In this document: positions 41,637-50,156 of the stretch, piece by piece | How positions within the stretch are numbered: position 1 is the stretch's first letter | Layout: each line of letters starts with the position of its first letter | Origin: Halobacillus_A sp043497005 | GTDB taxonomy: Bacteria; Bacillota; Bacilli; Bacillales; Halobacillaceae | Direction: 5' to 3' | NCBI RefSeq assembly: GCF_043497005.1 | Contig: NZ_JBIEKE010000003.1 | Span: 372,001 to 436,000 of the forward strand | DNA length: 64,000 bases | Program-made: the position numbers and the translations under genes | Notes under the pieces: model-generated | Told to the model about the DNA's origin: nothing | Databases searched by the model: none | The model's input: only the letters and a program-made list of their open reading frames with translations

Positions 41637-41816
41637 TCCATTTTCTCCTTTCTATTTGTGCAATGATGATCCGCTACGATATTATAGTTTGATTTCATTT
41701 AAACGTGTGGGGAGTAGAGCAACTTAGACCTGATACAATCAACCATTTTTCTAACATTACCTGATCTTCCGCATATAGTATTCATAATTGAATAGAAAGA
41801 GGGTGATGAATGCTAG

Positions 41817-43058
41817 ATGGAGATCTTGTTTGTAACCCTCGTTTTAACAGGGATGTTTATCGTATTAATCAAGCAATGGTCCACACCGGACCTAGCGCTG
41901 TTTGTGACGATGTCTATCTTTCTATTAACAGGGATTATTACAGTAGAAGAGGCATTTATGGGATTTGCAAGCACTAGCGTCATTACCATCGCACTTCTCT
42001 TCATTATCGGCTACAGTGTTTTTAAAAGCGGGATGCTGCTGCGCTTCCTCCAGCAATTTTTAAAATCAAACGACAAGATATCAACGTTGGTAATTAAAAT
42101 TATGGCGCCTGTTTCTCTTCTATCAGGCATCATGAATAATACACCAATTGTGGCTATGTTGACTCCTACACTGCGGGAGTGGGCCGAAAAGCATGAAATT
42201 GCCGCCTCAAAGCTTCTCATCCCATTATCATATGCAGCGATATTAGGAGGATCAATCACTTTATATGGCTCATCTACAAATCTGGTCGTCCATGGGATGC
42301 TGATCGATCATGGAGACAAGGGGTTTTCTATTTTTGAGTTTGCTTTCATCGGAATCCCTCTTACTTTATTAGGTATTCTATATATGGCTGGAATCGGACA
42401 TCATTTATTGCCAAGTCTCGTTCCACCTCAACGACTAACTCATGCCCCCTCTCTCAAAAAAGTACGTTCAAGCAGGCATACATGGATTGTATTACTAGTT
42501 TTAACAGCAATGATTTTTTCTGTTACGTTTCATTTTTTATCGATTGTAAAGGCTGCTTTGGCAGGAGTTATTCTTTTACTCGTTACTAAGTCGATTCGTG
42601 CTTCAGAGGCTAAAGAGGCTGTAAACTGGAGCGTTGTAATTCTTATGGCTTCTGCCATGGGCATAGGTAAAGCAATGGAGAATTCAGGATTAACTGAACT
42701 TTTTACTACTGCGATGATGCAGATCTATCCATTCATCGGTTTAGCCGGTATTACATTCCTCTTGTATCTAGCCACAATGCTCCTAACGGAAATCTCTCAT
42801 AACATTGCAGCAGCGGTGATGATGTTTCCAGTGGGCCAGACGATGGCCGAGCAAATTGAAATAGAACCGAAAATGTTCGCGTTAGTTATAGCTATATCAG
42901 CATCCTGCAGTTTCATAACACCTATAGGTTATCAAACGAATATGATCGTCTATGATGCTGGGGGGTATCAGTTTAAAGATTTTAGCAGAGTTGGTTTTGG
43001 TCTGAGTCTATTGTGTGCTCTATGTACAGTAGGACTCGCATTATTAATATGGGGGTGA
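41817..43058 (+). CDS. SLC13/DASS-type permease, probable sulfate transporter
   Basis: A 413-residue integral membrane protein with about ten hydrophobic segments. It has the duplicated family motifs: GIMNNTPIVAMLTPTLREWA with ILGGSITLYGSSTNLVVHG in the first half, and ISHNIAAAVMMFPVG with SFITPIGYQTNMIVYDAGG in the second. Na+/sulfate or other divalent anion transport is typical of the family. Its position as first gene before APS kinase and ATP sulfurylase points to sulfate. The stop TGA lies within the ribosome site of cysC, so the genes are coupled. The ATG is 13 bases from GAGGG, and an in-frame stop lies just before it. Confidence 0.85.
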   Translation: MEILFVTLVLTGMFIVLIKQWSTPDLALFVTMSIFLLTGIITVEEAFMGFASTSVITIALLFIIGYSVFKSGMLLRFLQQFLKSNDKISTLVIKIMAPVSLLSGIMNNTPIVAMLTPTLREWAEKHEIAASKLLIPLSYAAILGGSITLYGSSTNLVVHGMLIDHGDKGFSIFEFAFIGIPLTLLGILYMAGIGHHLLPSLVPPQRLTHAPSLKKVRSSRHTWIVLLVLTAMIFSVTFHFLSIVKAALAGVILLLVTKSIRASEAKEAVNWSVVILMASAMGIGKAMENSGLTELFTTAMMQIYPFIGLAGITFLLYLATMLLTEISHNIAAAVMMFPVGQTMAEQIEIEPKMFALVIAISASCSFITPIGYQTNMIVYDAGGYQFKDFSRVGFGLSLLCALCTVGLALLIWG

Positions 43059-43063
43059 AAGTG

Positions 43064-43651
43064 GTGGATAACAATATCACATGGCATGAAACGTCACTTA
43101 CTAAACAAGAACGTCAAAAAAACAATAACCATAAGAGTTTAATTGTGTGGTTGACAGGCCTTTCGGGTTCAGGTAAATCGACAATTGCCAACCTTTCTGA
43201 GCAACGTCTTTTCAATAAAGGCATAAACACTTATTTATTAGACGGAGATAACTTGCGTCATGGGATTAATCAAAATTTAGGTTTTAAAGAAGAAGATCGA
43301 AAAGAAAACATTCGGAGGATTTCAGAAATCGGGAAGCTGTTTGTTGACGCAGGGGTCGTTATTTTCGTAGCTGCTATTTCCCCCTATAAAGAGGATCGGG
43401 AAGCAGCAAGGCACAGGTTTGAGGAAGAAGAATTTATTGAAGTATATGTAAAATGCACGCTGGAAGAATGTGAAAAGAGAGACCCCAAAGGACTTTATCA
43501 AAAAGCAAGGGCAGGTGAAATCAAGAACTTTACCGGAATATCTCAACCATATGAGGAGCCCGATTCTCCCGAAGTCATTATTGATACGACAAGTCAGTCG
43601 ATTGAAAAGTCAGTGGATCAGCTGACACACTTTTTATTAAAAAAAATTTAA
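43064..43651 (+). CDS. cysC: Adenylylsulfate (APS) kinase
   Basis: Phosphorylates APS at the 3' position to give PAPS. It is about 195 residues. The P-loop is VWLTGLSGSGKSTIANL. The substrate region reads LLDGDNLRHGINQNLGF, and the serine of the classic motif is in VAAISPYKEDRE. The C-terminal part has IKNFTGISQPYEEPDSPE. I prefer GTG 43064-43066 as start, six bases after GGGGGTG; a GTG three bases earlier and an ATG at 43049 are alternatives. Placed between the permease and sat. Confidence 0.94.
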   Translation: MDNNITWHETSLTKQERQKNNNHKSLIVWLTGLSGSGKSTIANLSEQRLFNKGINTYLLDGDNLRHGINQNLGFKEEDRKENIRRISEIGKLFVDAGVVIFVAAISPYKEDREAARHRFEEEEFIEVYVKCTLEECEKRDPKGLYQKARAGEIKNFTGISQPYEEPDSPEVIIDTTSQSIEKSVDQLTHFLLKKI

Positions 43652-43666
43652 GAAGGAGGCAGAACA

Positions 43667-44824
43667 TTGTCCATAGGCCAACCCCACGGAGGAACGCTCA
43701 TCAATAAAGTGGACCTGAATTATGATTATAGTTTTCTTAAAGAGACAATAGATATAGATGCTATGGCTTTATCAGATTTAACGATGATTGCAACAGGAGC
43801 TTACAGTCCGCTTACAGGCTTTCTTGGCAGCGCAGATTACAAAGCAGTATTAATGAACATGAAATTGGCAGACGGTCTTATATGGAGCCTTCCAATTACA
43901 CTTCCTGTTACCGAAGGAACAGCTGCTCACTTGAAAACAGGGAGTTTAGTAAGACTTGACTACCAAGGAAAAACCTATGGTGTGTTACAAATTACAGAGA
44001 AGTACCGTCCAACAAAAAAACTTGAGGCTACTCAAGTCTTTCGCACAAATGATTTAAATCATCCCGGTGTAAAGAAGCTCTATTCCAGACCCGGTGTTTA
44101 CGTAGCGGGTCCTATTACTCTCGTTAAAATTCCAGAACCCCACCCGGATTTCCCAAGTTATTACCAGTCCCCCTTTGAGTTAAGAAAAACGTTTACTGAA
44201 AAAGGCTGGAATACGGTAGTAGCTTTTCAAACGAGAAATCCGGTGCACCGTGCTCATGAATATTTACAGAAATGCGCACTGGAGATGGTCGATGGGTTAT
44301 TGCTTCACCCGTTAGTAGGAGAGACGAAGTCAGATGACATCCCTGCCCCCATACGTATGCAAAGCTACAAAGCATTATTGGACCATTACTATCCAAAAGA
44401 GCGCGTGCATTTAAGTGTTTTTCCGTGCGCCATGCGTTATGCAGGTCCCAGAGAGGCCGTCTTCCACGCCATTATAAGAAAAAATTACGGCTGTACCCAC
44501 ATTATTATCGGTCGAGATCACGCAGGTGTCGGGGATTACTATGGAACATATGATGCCCAGCATATTTTTTCTAACTTCACGAAAGAAGAATTAGGGATTC
44601 AGCCGTTGTTTTTTGAGCATGCCTTCTATTGTCAAACATGTAAGCAGGTAACAACGAAAAAAACGTGTCCCCACCACTTATCAGAACATATCCATCTATC
44701 AGGCACAAAAGTACGGGAAATGCTACGAAGCGGTCAGATTCCCCCTGAAGAGTTCAGTAGAAAAGAAGTAATTGATTCACTGATCCATGGATTAAACTCA
44801 ACAAATAATCAGGACCCAAGCTGA
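43667..44824 (+). CDS. sat: Sulfate adenylyltransferase (ATP sulfurylase)
   Basis: Makes APS from ATP and sulfate. It is 385 residues, a normal length for the monofunctional bacterial Sat. Active-site motifs are FQTRNPVHRAHEYLQ (the HxxH-like nucleotide loop), the GRDHAGVGDYYGTYDA segment, and SGTKVREMLRSGQIPPEEFSR near the end. A Cys cluster CQTCKQVTTKKTCPHH resembles the zinc site in Bacillus Sat. The start is TTG 43667 with AAGGAGG nine bases upstream. A TCCGAAC hairpin terminates the operon. No PAPS reductase gene (cysH) is in this operon or window. Confidence 0.95.
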   Translation: MSIGQPHGGTLINKVDLNYDYSFLKETIDIDAMALSDLTMIATGAYSPLTGFLGSADYKAVLMNMKLADGLIWSLPITLPVTEGTAAHLKTGSLVRLDYQGKTYGVLQITEKYRPTKKLEATQVFRTNDLNHPGVKKLYSRPGVYVAGPITLVKIPEPHPDFPSYYQSPFELRKTFTEKGWNTVVAFQTRNPVHRAHEYLQKCALEMVDGLLLHPLVGETKSDDIPAPIRMQSYKALLDHYYPKERVHLSVFPCAMRYAGPREAVFHAIIRKNYGCTHIIIGRDHAGVGDYYGTYDAQHIFSNFTKEELGIQPLFFEHAFYCQTCKQVTTKKTCPHHLSEHIHLSGTKVREMLRSGQIPPEEFSRKEVIDSLIHGLNSTNNQDPS

Positions 44825-44839
44825 ATGAAAGGATAAAAT

Positions 44840-44877
44840 CATCCGAACGATTCTATTGAAATCAGTTCGGTTGTTTT
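44840..44877 (+). terminator. TCCGAAC-family hairpin, copy B (terminator of sat)
   Basis: CATCCGAACGATT (44840-44852) pairs with AATCAGTTCGGTTG (44860-44873), followed by TTTTATG. It lies in the 180-base gap between convergent sat and the 462-residue GT-like gene. Confidence 0.8.
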
Positions 44878-45004
44878 ATGTTCAAGAAAGGATTTCACCA
44901 TTACTCCGCTAACAATTTCCACTCAGCCTCAGTTGCCTTGAAAAGCAACAGCAGGATCTACGTCTCGAACTGTTATCGCAGGAGGGTTAAGAGTTTTGGA
45001 TACG

Positions 45005-46393
45005 CTAGTATCCTGTGTTTGCTCGGATCAATTTAAGCAGCTCTTCTGTAGAGCTTTTGTATTGACCCGCTAACGGGTAGTGATAAGCGAGAAATTCATT
45101 TTTCTTTTTTAGAAGTTTTTTACCAGCGCTCTCATCCTTCAGATAAAGAATCAGCTGCTTAACCAATGATTTTGGATGAGTATGGATAAATTCTTTGAGT
45201 CTGTTAAAATAGGCGGGAGCCGCTCCTCCGCCTATTGTCCATATAAAAACAGGCTTACCTGCAAGCAGTGCTTCTAAAGCTACAGTAGATGGGTAGCTTA
45301 CTACAGCATCTGCCGCCTCAATCAAGTCATACAAAGGTTCTCCGGCTGCTAATTGAATGTGTGGGTGCATTTTTTTGAGAGCTTTCATTTCTTTTAGATT
45401 TCCTCTCGATTTGATTATAAGTTGAATGTTTTTTTGAAAAGCCAGTTCATTTATAATAGCACGCGGTGTACTAACTTCTTCATGATGATGAATAAATAAA
45501 ACAGTCTTTTGCCCGGCCCGCAAGGTAATTTTACGAAGAGGAGCTTTTCTTTTCTTTTTAATTTCATCAAATCGTGGATGGCCTATAATTATCACTTCTT
45601 CAGAGTCTATTCCTATGCGCTCATACCACTCCTTTTCATATTGACCGTAGACGGCTTGAATATTAGCTACTTTTGGTAAATAGCCAAACTCCAGCCCAAT
45701 GATTCCATGCTGCATACATACAGTTGGTATCCCTTCCATTCGTGCGTTTATCGTTAGAGCCCTGCTTTCGCATGTGTTGGTTGTCCCTGTAATCAAAATT
45801 CGAAAATGATTCGATCCCACGATATTTTCCGCCCCTAAATAAGCATTTAATAATCGAGGCAATTCTTTGATAAGTCTCTTTCTAAACTGGTCGTTCCCGA
45901 ATACAGGATGATTAGCAAAAGAATATAAAACTTTATTCCACGCTTTTTTATACCTTTCAACTATTACTGCTGCATCTTCTACCTCATGTAAATGGAGAAT
46001 AGAGATCCCTGTGTTTGTTTTTTTGTGACTTGATTTATTTTTAATGAGGACCGTATCTTGTTTATTGAAATTCCTGTGAATGATGGAAGATGGAAAACGA
46101 AGCAGTTGATCATGCAAAGCCGTTTTCCCTTTGGAGACCTCTTTAGAAATAGGTGGAGTTTTAGGGAGAAGTTGGTTGAATCTGAGCTGTATTTCCTCTT
46201 CTTTCCGTAATTCAAACTTCAAGTGTTTCTTAAATGATTCTTTCTTTACTTCATCATGTAACAAAGGGATGCTCTTTATATGTTCATAAAAATGACTAAG
46301 TAAAGCGATTGGGTAAGTGTCCGAAGCATTTATAGAAAACGTTTCGATGAAATCAAAATATAGAGACCAGTAATTGATCGTATAACGATTCAA
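45005..46393 (-). CDS. GT-B-like surface glycan protein, paralogue 2 (462 residues)
   Basis: Paralogue of the protein at 38218-39648. Both begin MNxYxxNYWSLYxDF and share RFNQ near residue 70. The central block reads GIPTVCMQHGIIGLEFGYLP, followed by VYGQYEKEWYERIGI and IIGHPRFDEI. The C-terminal block is VSYPSTVALEALLAGKPVFIW. No membrane segment or signal peptide is visible. The family looks like a cytoplasmic GT-B transferase; donor and acceptor are unknown. TTG start overlapping the preceding gene by four bases (TTGA), with GGGGGAG upstream, so it is coupled to the 422-residue gene. Confidence 0.75.
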   Translation of the reverse strand: MNRYTINYWSLYFDFIETFSINASDTYPIALLSHFYEHIKSIPLLHDEVKKESFKKHLKFELRKEEEIQLRFNQLLPKTPPISKEVSKGKTALHDQLLRFPSSIIHRNFNKQDTVLIKNKSSHKKTNTGISILHLHEVEDAAVIVERYKKAWNKVLYSFANHPVFGNDQFRKRLIKELPRLLNAYLGAENIVGSNHFRILITGTTNTCESRALTINARMEGIPTVCMQHGIIGLEFGYLPKVANIQAVYGQYEKEWYERIGIDSEEVIIIGHPRFDEIKKKRKAPLRKITLRAGQKTVLFIHHHEEVSTPRAIINELAFQKNIQLIIKSRGNLKEMKALKKMHPHIQLAAGEPLYDLIEAADAVVSYPSTVALEALLAGKPVFIWTIGGGAAPAYFNRLKEFIHTHPKSLVKQLILYLKDESAGKKLLKKKNEFLAYHYPLAGQYKSSTEELLKLIRANTGY

Positions 46394-47643
46394 CCTTTCT
46401 CCCCCTTATCCAATGATAATTCAAATAGATTTTGGGCTAATGGGCGAATAGTGACACGGTCCCCCCCACCCTCAATATGGTGGAGTTTTGTCATAAAATC
46501 CCTAATTTCTTGCGCTTTTAAGGAAGGAAAACGATGTTTTATATGTTTACTCCGCACATTTGGAATGTTTATCTGCTTATACGGCGCTTCCTTAAGCTTC
46601 AGCTGATTCACATGTGATAAAATGATTTCATGTGCCCATAGGTCTTTATGATAAAAAGGAGTTAAGAATCGTGTTCGGCTTCGTTTCACCTTATGGTCCA
46701 TACAATATAACACTTCATCGAGTGAAGTCAGCACGACCCCTGCTTTATTCGGGAGTGCTACATCATATCTATCATCTTGAAAAGGAAGATAAGAAATCAC
46801 AGGAGTATCTAATAATGAAGCTTCGATGGCAGTCGTACAACCGTTATGAATAACGACTCGCGAAGCTGCAATCCAGTCGGAAGCCTGCCCATCGCAGCGT
46901 ACATATACATTAGTAAATGAAGAAAATTCTTTGCGATAGGATTGTGCATTTTCAGAAGGGTGGGGTCTAACGACAATATTTAATGAAAGATTTCGTTTAC
47001 TTAACGTTTTCACCATATCCAGAAAAGCGTCGTAAAGCTTTTTAATATATTCAACACCGCTATCTTTATCAGGCTGTTTTTTTCCTCTAAAATGGTTGTA
47101 TAAGGCAAAACGTGTGTTTACTAATATGAAATCTCCATACTGCTTTTTTAATAACGAGGCTTTTTCTTTAAATAACGGACGGTATTTTTTCTTTAAAAGA
47201 TCAAACCTAGAATTACCTACAATAAAACACCGAGCATCACAGGCAGGATACGCGTTCACAATAACTTCTCTTTGATGAGGCCCCCAGCAATATATCTGCT
47301 CAACCAACGGAAGCATTGCCTCGTTCATACGTTCCGTTAAATATATCGCAGGGTCATGAAAGATGAAGCCCTCTTCGTCCAGTTCCACAATTGCGTGACC
47401 GGCTTTTTTAGCGTTAGTTAATACCCGGCGCCGATAACGCTGAGAATAGCCTTTTGAAAAGAAAATACCAGGCGGCATCACGTTCGAGGCTTGTTCTACA
47501 ATTCGCTGTTCCCCTATAATCACACGGTAATTTTCAAGGGCGGCATAGTAGGAAAAAAGCAGTTTTGCATTCAGCTCTCTTGCTTTTATTTCAATTGGGA
47601 CATACATAACCTTTCTGGGGGGACGAACTGTACTCACCGCCAT
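46390..47643 (-). CDS. Surface carbohydrate biosynthesis protein, GT-B-like
   Basis: About 417 residues, no membrane segment. The opening VMYVPIEIKARELNAKLLFS and the middle FFSKGYSQRYRRRVL, VELDEEGFIFHDPAIYL and VGNSRFDLLKKKYRPLF are typical of uncharacterised surface-carbohydrate proteins. The C-terminal donor-site-like block is VVIHNGCTTAIEASLLDTPVISYLPF. It is distantly similar in layout to the two 470-residue neighbours, suggesting that all three act on one polymer. I use ATG 47641-47643; the ribosome site AAGGTGG also fits a GTG two codons later. Confidence 0.75.
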   Translation of the reverse strand: MAVSTVRPPRKVMYVPIEIKARELNAKLLFSYYAALENYRVIIGEQRIVEQASNVMPPGIFFSKGYSQRYRRRVLTNAKKAGHAIVELDEEGFIFHDPAIYLTERMNEAMLPLVEQIYCWGPHQREVIVNAYPACDARCFIVGNSRFDLLKKKYRPLFKEKASLLKKQYGDFILVNTRFALYNHFRGKKQPDKDSGVEYIKKLYDAFLDMVKTLSKRNLSLNIVVRPHPSENAQSYRKEFSSFTNVYVRCDGQASDWIAASRVVIHNGCTTAIEASLLDTPVISYLPFQDDRYDVALPNKAGVVLTSLDEVLYCMDHKVKRSRTRFLTPFYHKDLWAHEIILSHVNQLKLKEAPYKQINIPNVRSKHIKHRFPSLKAQEIRDFMTKLHHIEGGGDRVTIRPLAQNLFELSLDKGEKG

Positions 47644-47823
47644 TCCACCTTCCTTCATACTTTTTATAACGTATTCGTTTCCTTAATCAGGAATGCCTAT
47701 TGAAGAGGCATCAATTCCAGCATCCCTTTTTCCATCTTGTTAAGAAACCATCGCTTTCTCTTTTAGCTCGAAAGTGTAAACATTGTTTGCATGATCAAAA
47801 ATAAAGCGTTTTAGGAAAACATT

Positions 47824-47859
47824 CCCTTTCAAAGGGCGCGCGCCGGGTACCTGGTACCC
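47824..47859. repeat. Three consecutive short palindromes
   Basis: CCCTTTCAAAGGG (47824-47836), GGCGCGCGCC (47835-47844) and GGGTACCTGGTACCC (47845-47859) lie end to end. The last also occurs, as part of a longer inverted repeat, at 50210-50276. The block lies 22 bases behind the CaCA exchanger gene in the 237-base gap before the 422-residue gene; no gene is seen in that gap. Confidence 0.8.
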
Positions 47860-47880
47860 TTATATGGTCCAGTCTCTTCC

Positions 47881-48846
47881 TTAAAACAACATAAATGAAA
47901 CGACGAGATATACAACGCTGATGACAAACGAAGGGGCCGCATAACGCCAAGAGTTTGAAATCCTCGGTCTCAGCAGTAAATAAATGAACATAATCGTCAT
48001 AAATACGACGAGAAGCGCCATAAAAATATGGGAACTTCCTGATGCTTCTAAAATGGCTCCGTCCCGGTAAAGTACGTCCGTGACTACTAGGAGCTGCATA
48101 TTATACATATTGCTTCCTAAGATTGATCCTATGGCCATACCATAATTAGCTACTTTAAAAGCCGCAAGCACAGTAACCAATTCAGGCAGTGAAGTAGAAG
48201 CAGCGATTAGAAAGCTGCCGACAAAGCTGGAATCCATCCCTGACACCTGAGCAAGTTGATCACCAGAAATAGAAAGAATACTCCCTGCCCCAAATACAAC
48301 TAAGCCGAGCAAAATAAAACGAACAACTGCCTGACGCAAACTATAATCCTCCACTGGTACTTCTACATCCGCCGCACTTTCTTCCCCTTCATTCGAAAGA
48401 AATTTCACAACTACGAAATAAACACCAACCATTATAAACATTTCAATACCAATACCTAACCAGGCAATGGAACCCGGAATAAGAAGGGCTGCTATAATGA
48501 TCAGCATAAAAAGTAAACCTACAACCGCAGAAGGAAGATGCTCTCTATACCCCACACGCTGAAAGAGGCGACGTCTGCGATAAATCATATCTACAACTGC
48601 TAGAATTAATAGATTATAAACGTTGCTTCCAATCATATTTCCAACTGCGATATCAGGGTTATCAATGTAAACCGCTGTTAAACTAGTTGTAAGCTCCGGT
48701 AATGATGTAGCCCCGGCAATTAAAAAAGTTCCCACTGCCGCACCACTTAACACAGACTTTTGACTAATGATATCCCCAAATTTGTTCAGCTTAATCGCTG
48801 CTAAAACAACAACAGCAGCTGCCAGTAAAAAAATAGCATAGATCAT
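47881..48846 (-). CDS. CaCA-family cation exchanger (YrbG-like), probable Mn2+/Ca2+ efflux
   Basis: A 321-residue membrane protein with about ten helices and the two inverted alpha repeats of the Ca2+:cation antiporter superfamily. These read GTFLIAGATSLPELTTSL with GNMIGSNVYNLLIL, and GSFLIAASTSLPELVTVL with GSILGSNMYNMQLL. An acidic cytoplasmic loop (NEGEESAADVEVPVED) separates the halves. The leader has a yybP-ykoY riboswitch, which in other bacteria senses Mn2+ and controls Mn exporters, so Mn2+ efflux is a reasonable prediction. ATG 48844-48846 with AAAGGAG upstream; the extension to 48906 runs through the leader terminator and is rejected. Confidence 0.85.
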   Translation of the reverse strand: MIYAIFLLAAAVVVLAAIKLNKFGDIISQKSVLSGAAVGTFLIAGATSLPELTTSLTAVYIDNPDIAVGNMIGSNVYNLLILAVVDMIYRRRRLFQRVGYREHLPSAVVGLLFMLIIIAALLIPGSIAWLGIGIEMFIMVGVYFVVVKFLSNEGEESAADVEVPVEDYSLRQAVVRFILLGLVVFGAGSILSISGDQLAQVSGMDSSFVGSFLIAASTSLPELVTVLAAFKVANYGMAIGSILGSNMYNMQLLVVTDVLYRDGAILEASGSSHIFMALLVVFMTIMFIYLLLRPRISNSWRYAAPSFVISVVYLVVSFMLF

Positions 48847-48873
48847 GAAGCTTCTCCTTTCAGACCAGAGCAT

Positions 48874-48912
48874 AAAAAAGAGACCCTGGTACAGAATGTG
48901 TACCAAGGTCTC
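48874..48912 (-). terminator. Leader terminator of the CaCA exchanger gene
   Basis: Minus strand GAGACCTTGGTACA pairs with TGTACCAGGGTCTC, followed by TTTTTT. The 5' half of the stem is also the 3' side of the riboswitch P1, so ligand binding should block the terminator. Confidence 0.9.
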
Positions 48913-49008
48913 GCGTACTACTCACCGTTGATAGCCTTTTGAACCAAGTATTTAGTATACCGTATTGACGATTCAAAAGCCGCATAAAGCGGTCGCTACT
49001 CCCCTTGT
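48903..49008 (-). promoter_or_regulatory. yybP-ykoY (Mn2+) riboswitch
   Basis: Minus strand: CAAGGGGAGTAGCGACC, then a small hairpin CCGCTTTATGCGG, the segment CGTCAATACGG, and ACGCGAGACCTTG closing P1 (CAAGG/CCTTG). The GGGGAGTAGC and GCGAGACC segments are the conserved parts of the yybP-ykoY class. Confidence 0.85.
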
Positions 49009-49015
49009 TGAATCT

Positions 49016-49044
49016 ACTATATGAATTTCACAAGAAAGAGTCAA
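49016..49044 (-). promoter_or_regulatory. Sigma-A promoter of the riboswitch-CaCA unit
   Basis: Minus strand -35 TTGACT (49039-49044), 17-base spacer, -10 TATAGT (49016-49021), immediately upstream of the riboswitch. Confidence 0.8.
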
Positions 49045-49307
49045 GTTAAAAGACTATATCACATAAGAATTCCATCTATTTTCACTCCGATAAAAGTCCT
49101 TAATGCTTTTATTAATCTATGATGAAATACCAAAAATATCCTATTTTGTTAGCATATCGTTTCGTTTATTGTAGAAAACATTGAAATCCTCTCCAGCATT
49201 GGTATGATGGTATGAAACTGAATCATAGAATGCTAGACTTTATTAATATTTTATAAGAGAGGTGAGACTTTATTTTTGCATTACCATTTCAAGAAAAAAA
49301 CAAATTA

Positions 49308-50114
49308 TTGATGGCGCTCATGGTGGTGGCAGGCTCGCTAGTCATTTTGAGTATAATTCCAACTACTGCCAGCGCGGAAACGAAGGATTACCAGGTGGAC
49401 GCTACTTCTTTACACGTTAGAAGTACACCAGATATTAACTCTGACATTATCGGTGCTTTAGAAGATGGGGCCAGTGTTACGGTCTACGAGGAAGTCTCAA
49501 ATTGGTCTAGAATTGAGTATAACGGCTACACAGGCTGGGTTTCTTCAGATTTCTTAGTAGCTTCTAACTCTCCCTTAGAAGGCATACATATTACTCTTGA
49601 CCCCGGTCACGGAGGATCTGATCCTGGAGCTATCGGTGTAGACAATTCTTATGAAAAAAATGTTAACCTAAGTACAGCGAAGCATACATACGACGAGTTA
49701 AGTCAGGCTGGAGCTAAGGTTACGATGACCAGGTCAGGTGATCAATATTTGACGTTAGATGAAAGAGTCTCCATTAGTAATTCTTACGATACAGATGCTT
49801 TCATAAGTCTTCACTATAATTCCAGTGCTTACGCTAGTGCCAAAGGGATCAGCAGCTACTATTATGACAGCGGCAAGGACCTTCCTTGGGCAAGAGCTTT
49901 ACAAAACCAGCTTGCCAGCCATACGGACCGTCAAAATGATGGGGTTTTCAACCAGGATTTCCGTGTTGTTAAAGATAACAAAGCACCAGCCGTTTTACTC
50001 GAATTAGGCTTCCTTTCCAACTCTGAAGAAACAGCGACCGTTCAAACTGAAAGCTATCAATCTCAAGTTGCTGATGCCATTACTCAAGGTACAATCGATT
50101 ATTTCGGAAAATAA
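49308..50114 (+). CDS. SH3-domain N-acetylmuramoyl-L-alanine amidase, N-terminus uncertain
   Basis: Exported zinc amidase that cleaves the lactyl-peptide bond of peptidoglycan. After a hydrophobic signal (MALMVVAGSLVILSIIPTTA, cut near ASA-ET) there is an SH3b domain (TSLHVRSTPDINSDIIGALE) and an Amidase_3 domain. Zinc ligands and catalytic Glu are in ITLDPGHGGSDPGA, YEKNVNLST, ISLHYNSSA and VLLELGFLSN. The start is unclear: the visible in-frame starts (TTG 49308, ATG 49311) have no ribosome site and no basic n-region. A good site (GAGGTG, 49259-49264) precedes TTG 49276, whose frame encodes HYHFKKK and then stops; one extra A in the 49294-49300 A run would join it. Confidence 0.85.
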   Translation: MMALMVVAGSLVILSIIPTTASAETKDYQVDATSLHVRSTPDINSDIIGALEDGASVTVYEEVSNWSRIEYNGYTGWVSSDFLVASNSPLEGIHITLDPGHGGSDPGAIGVDNSYEKNVNLSTAKHTYDELSQAGAKVTMTRSGDQYLTLDERVSISNSYDTDAFISLHYNSSAYASAKGISSYYYDSGKDLPWARALQNQLASHTDRQNDGVFNQDFRVVKDNKAPAVLLELGFLSNSEETATVQTESYQSQVADAITQGTIDYFGK

Positions 50115-50156
50115 TGATATAAAGATGAGACTGGAAAAAAATGAATAAAACATAAA

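Noticed and set aside
48847..48906. N-terminal extension of the CaCA exchanger
   Set aside because: It would translate the riboswitch terminator; the ATG at 48846 has AAAGGAG upstream.
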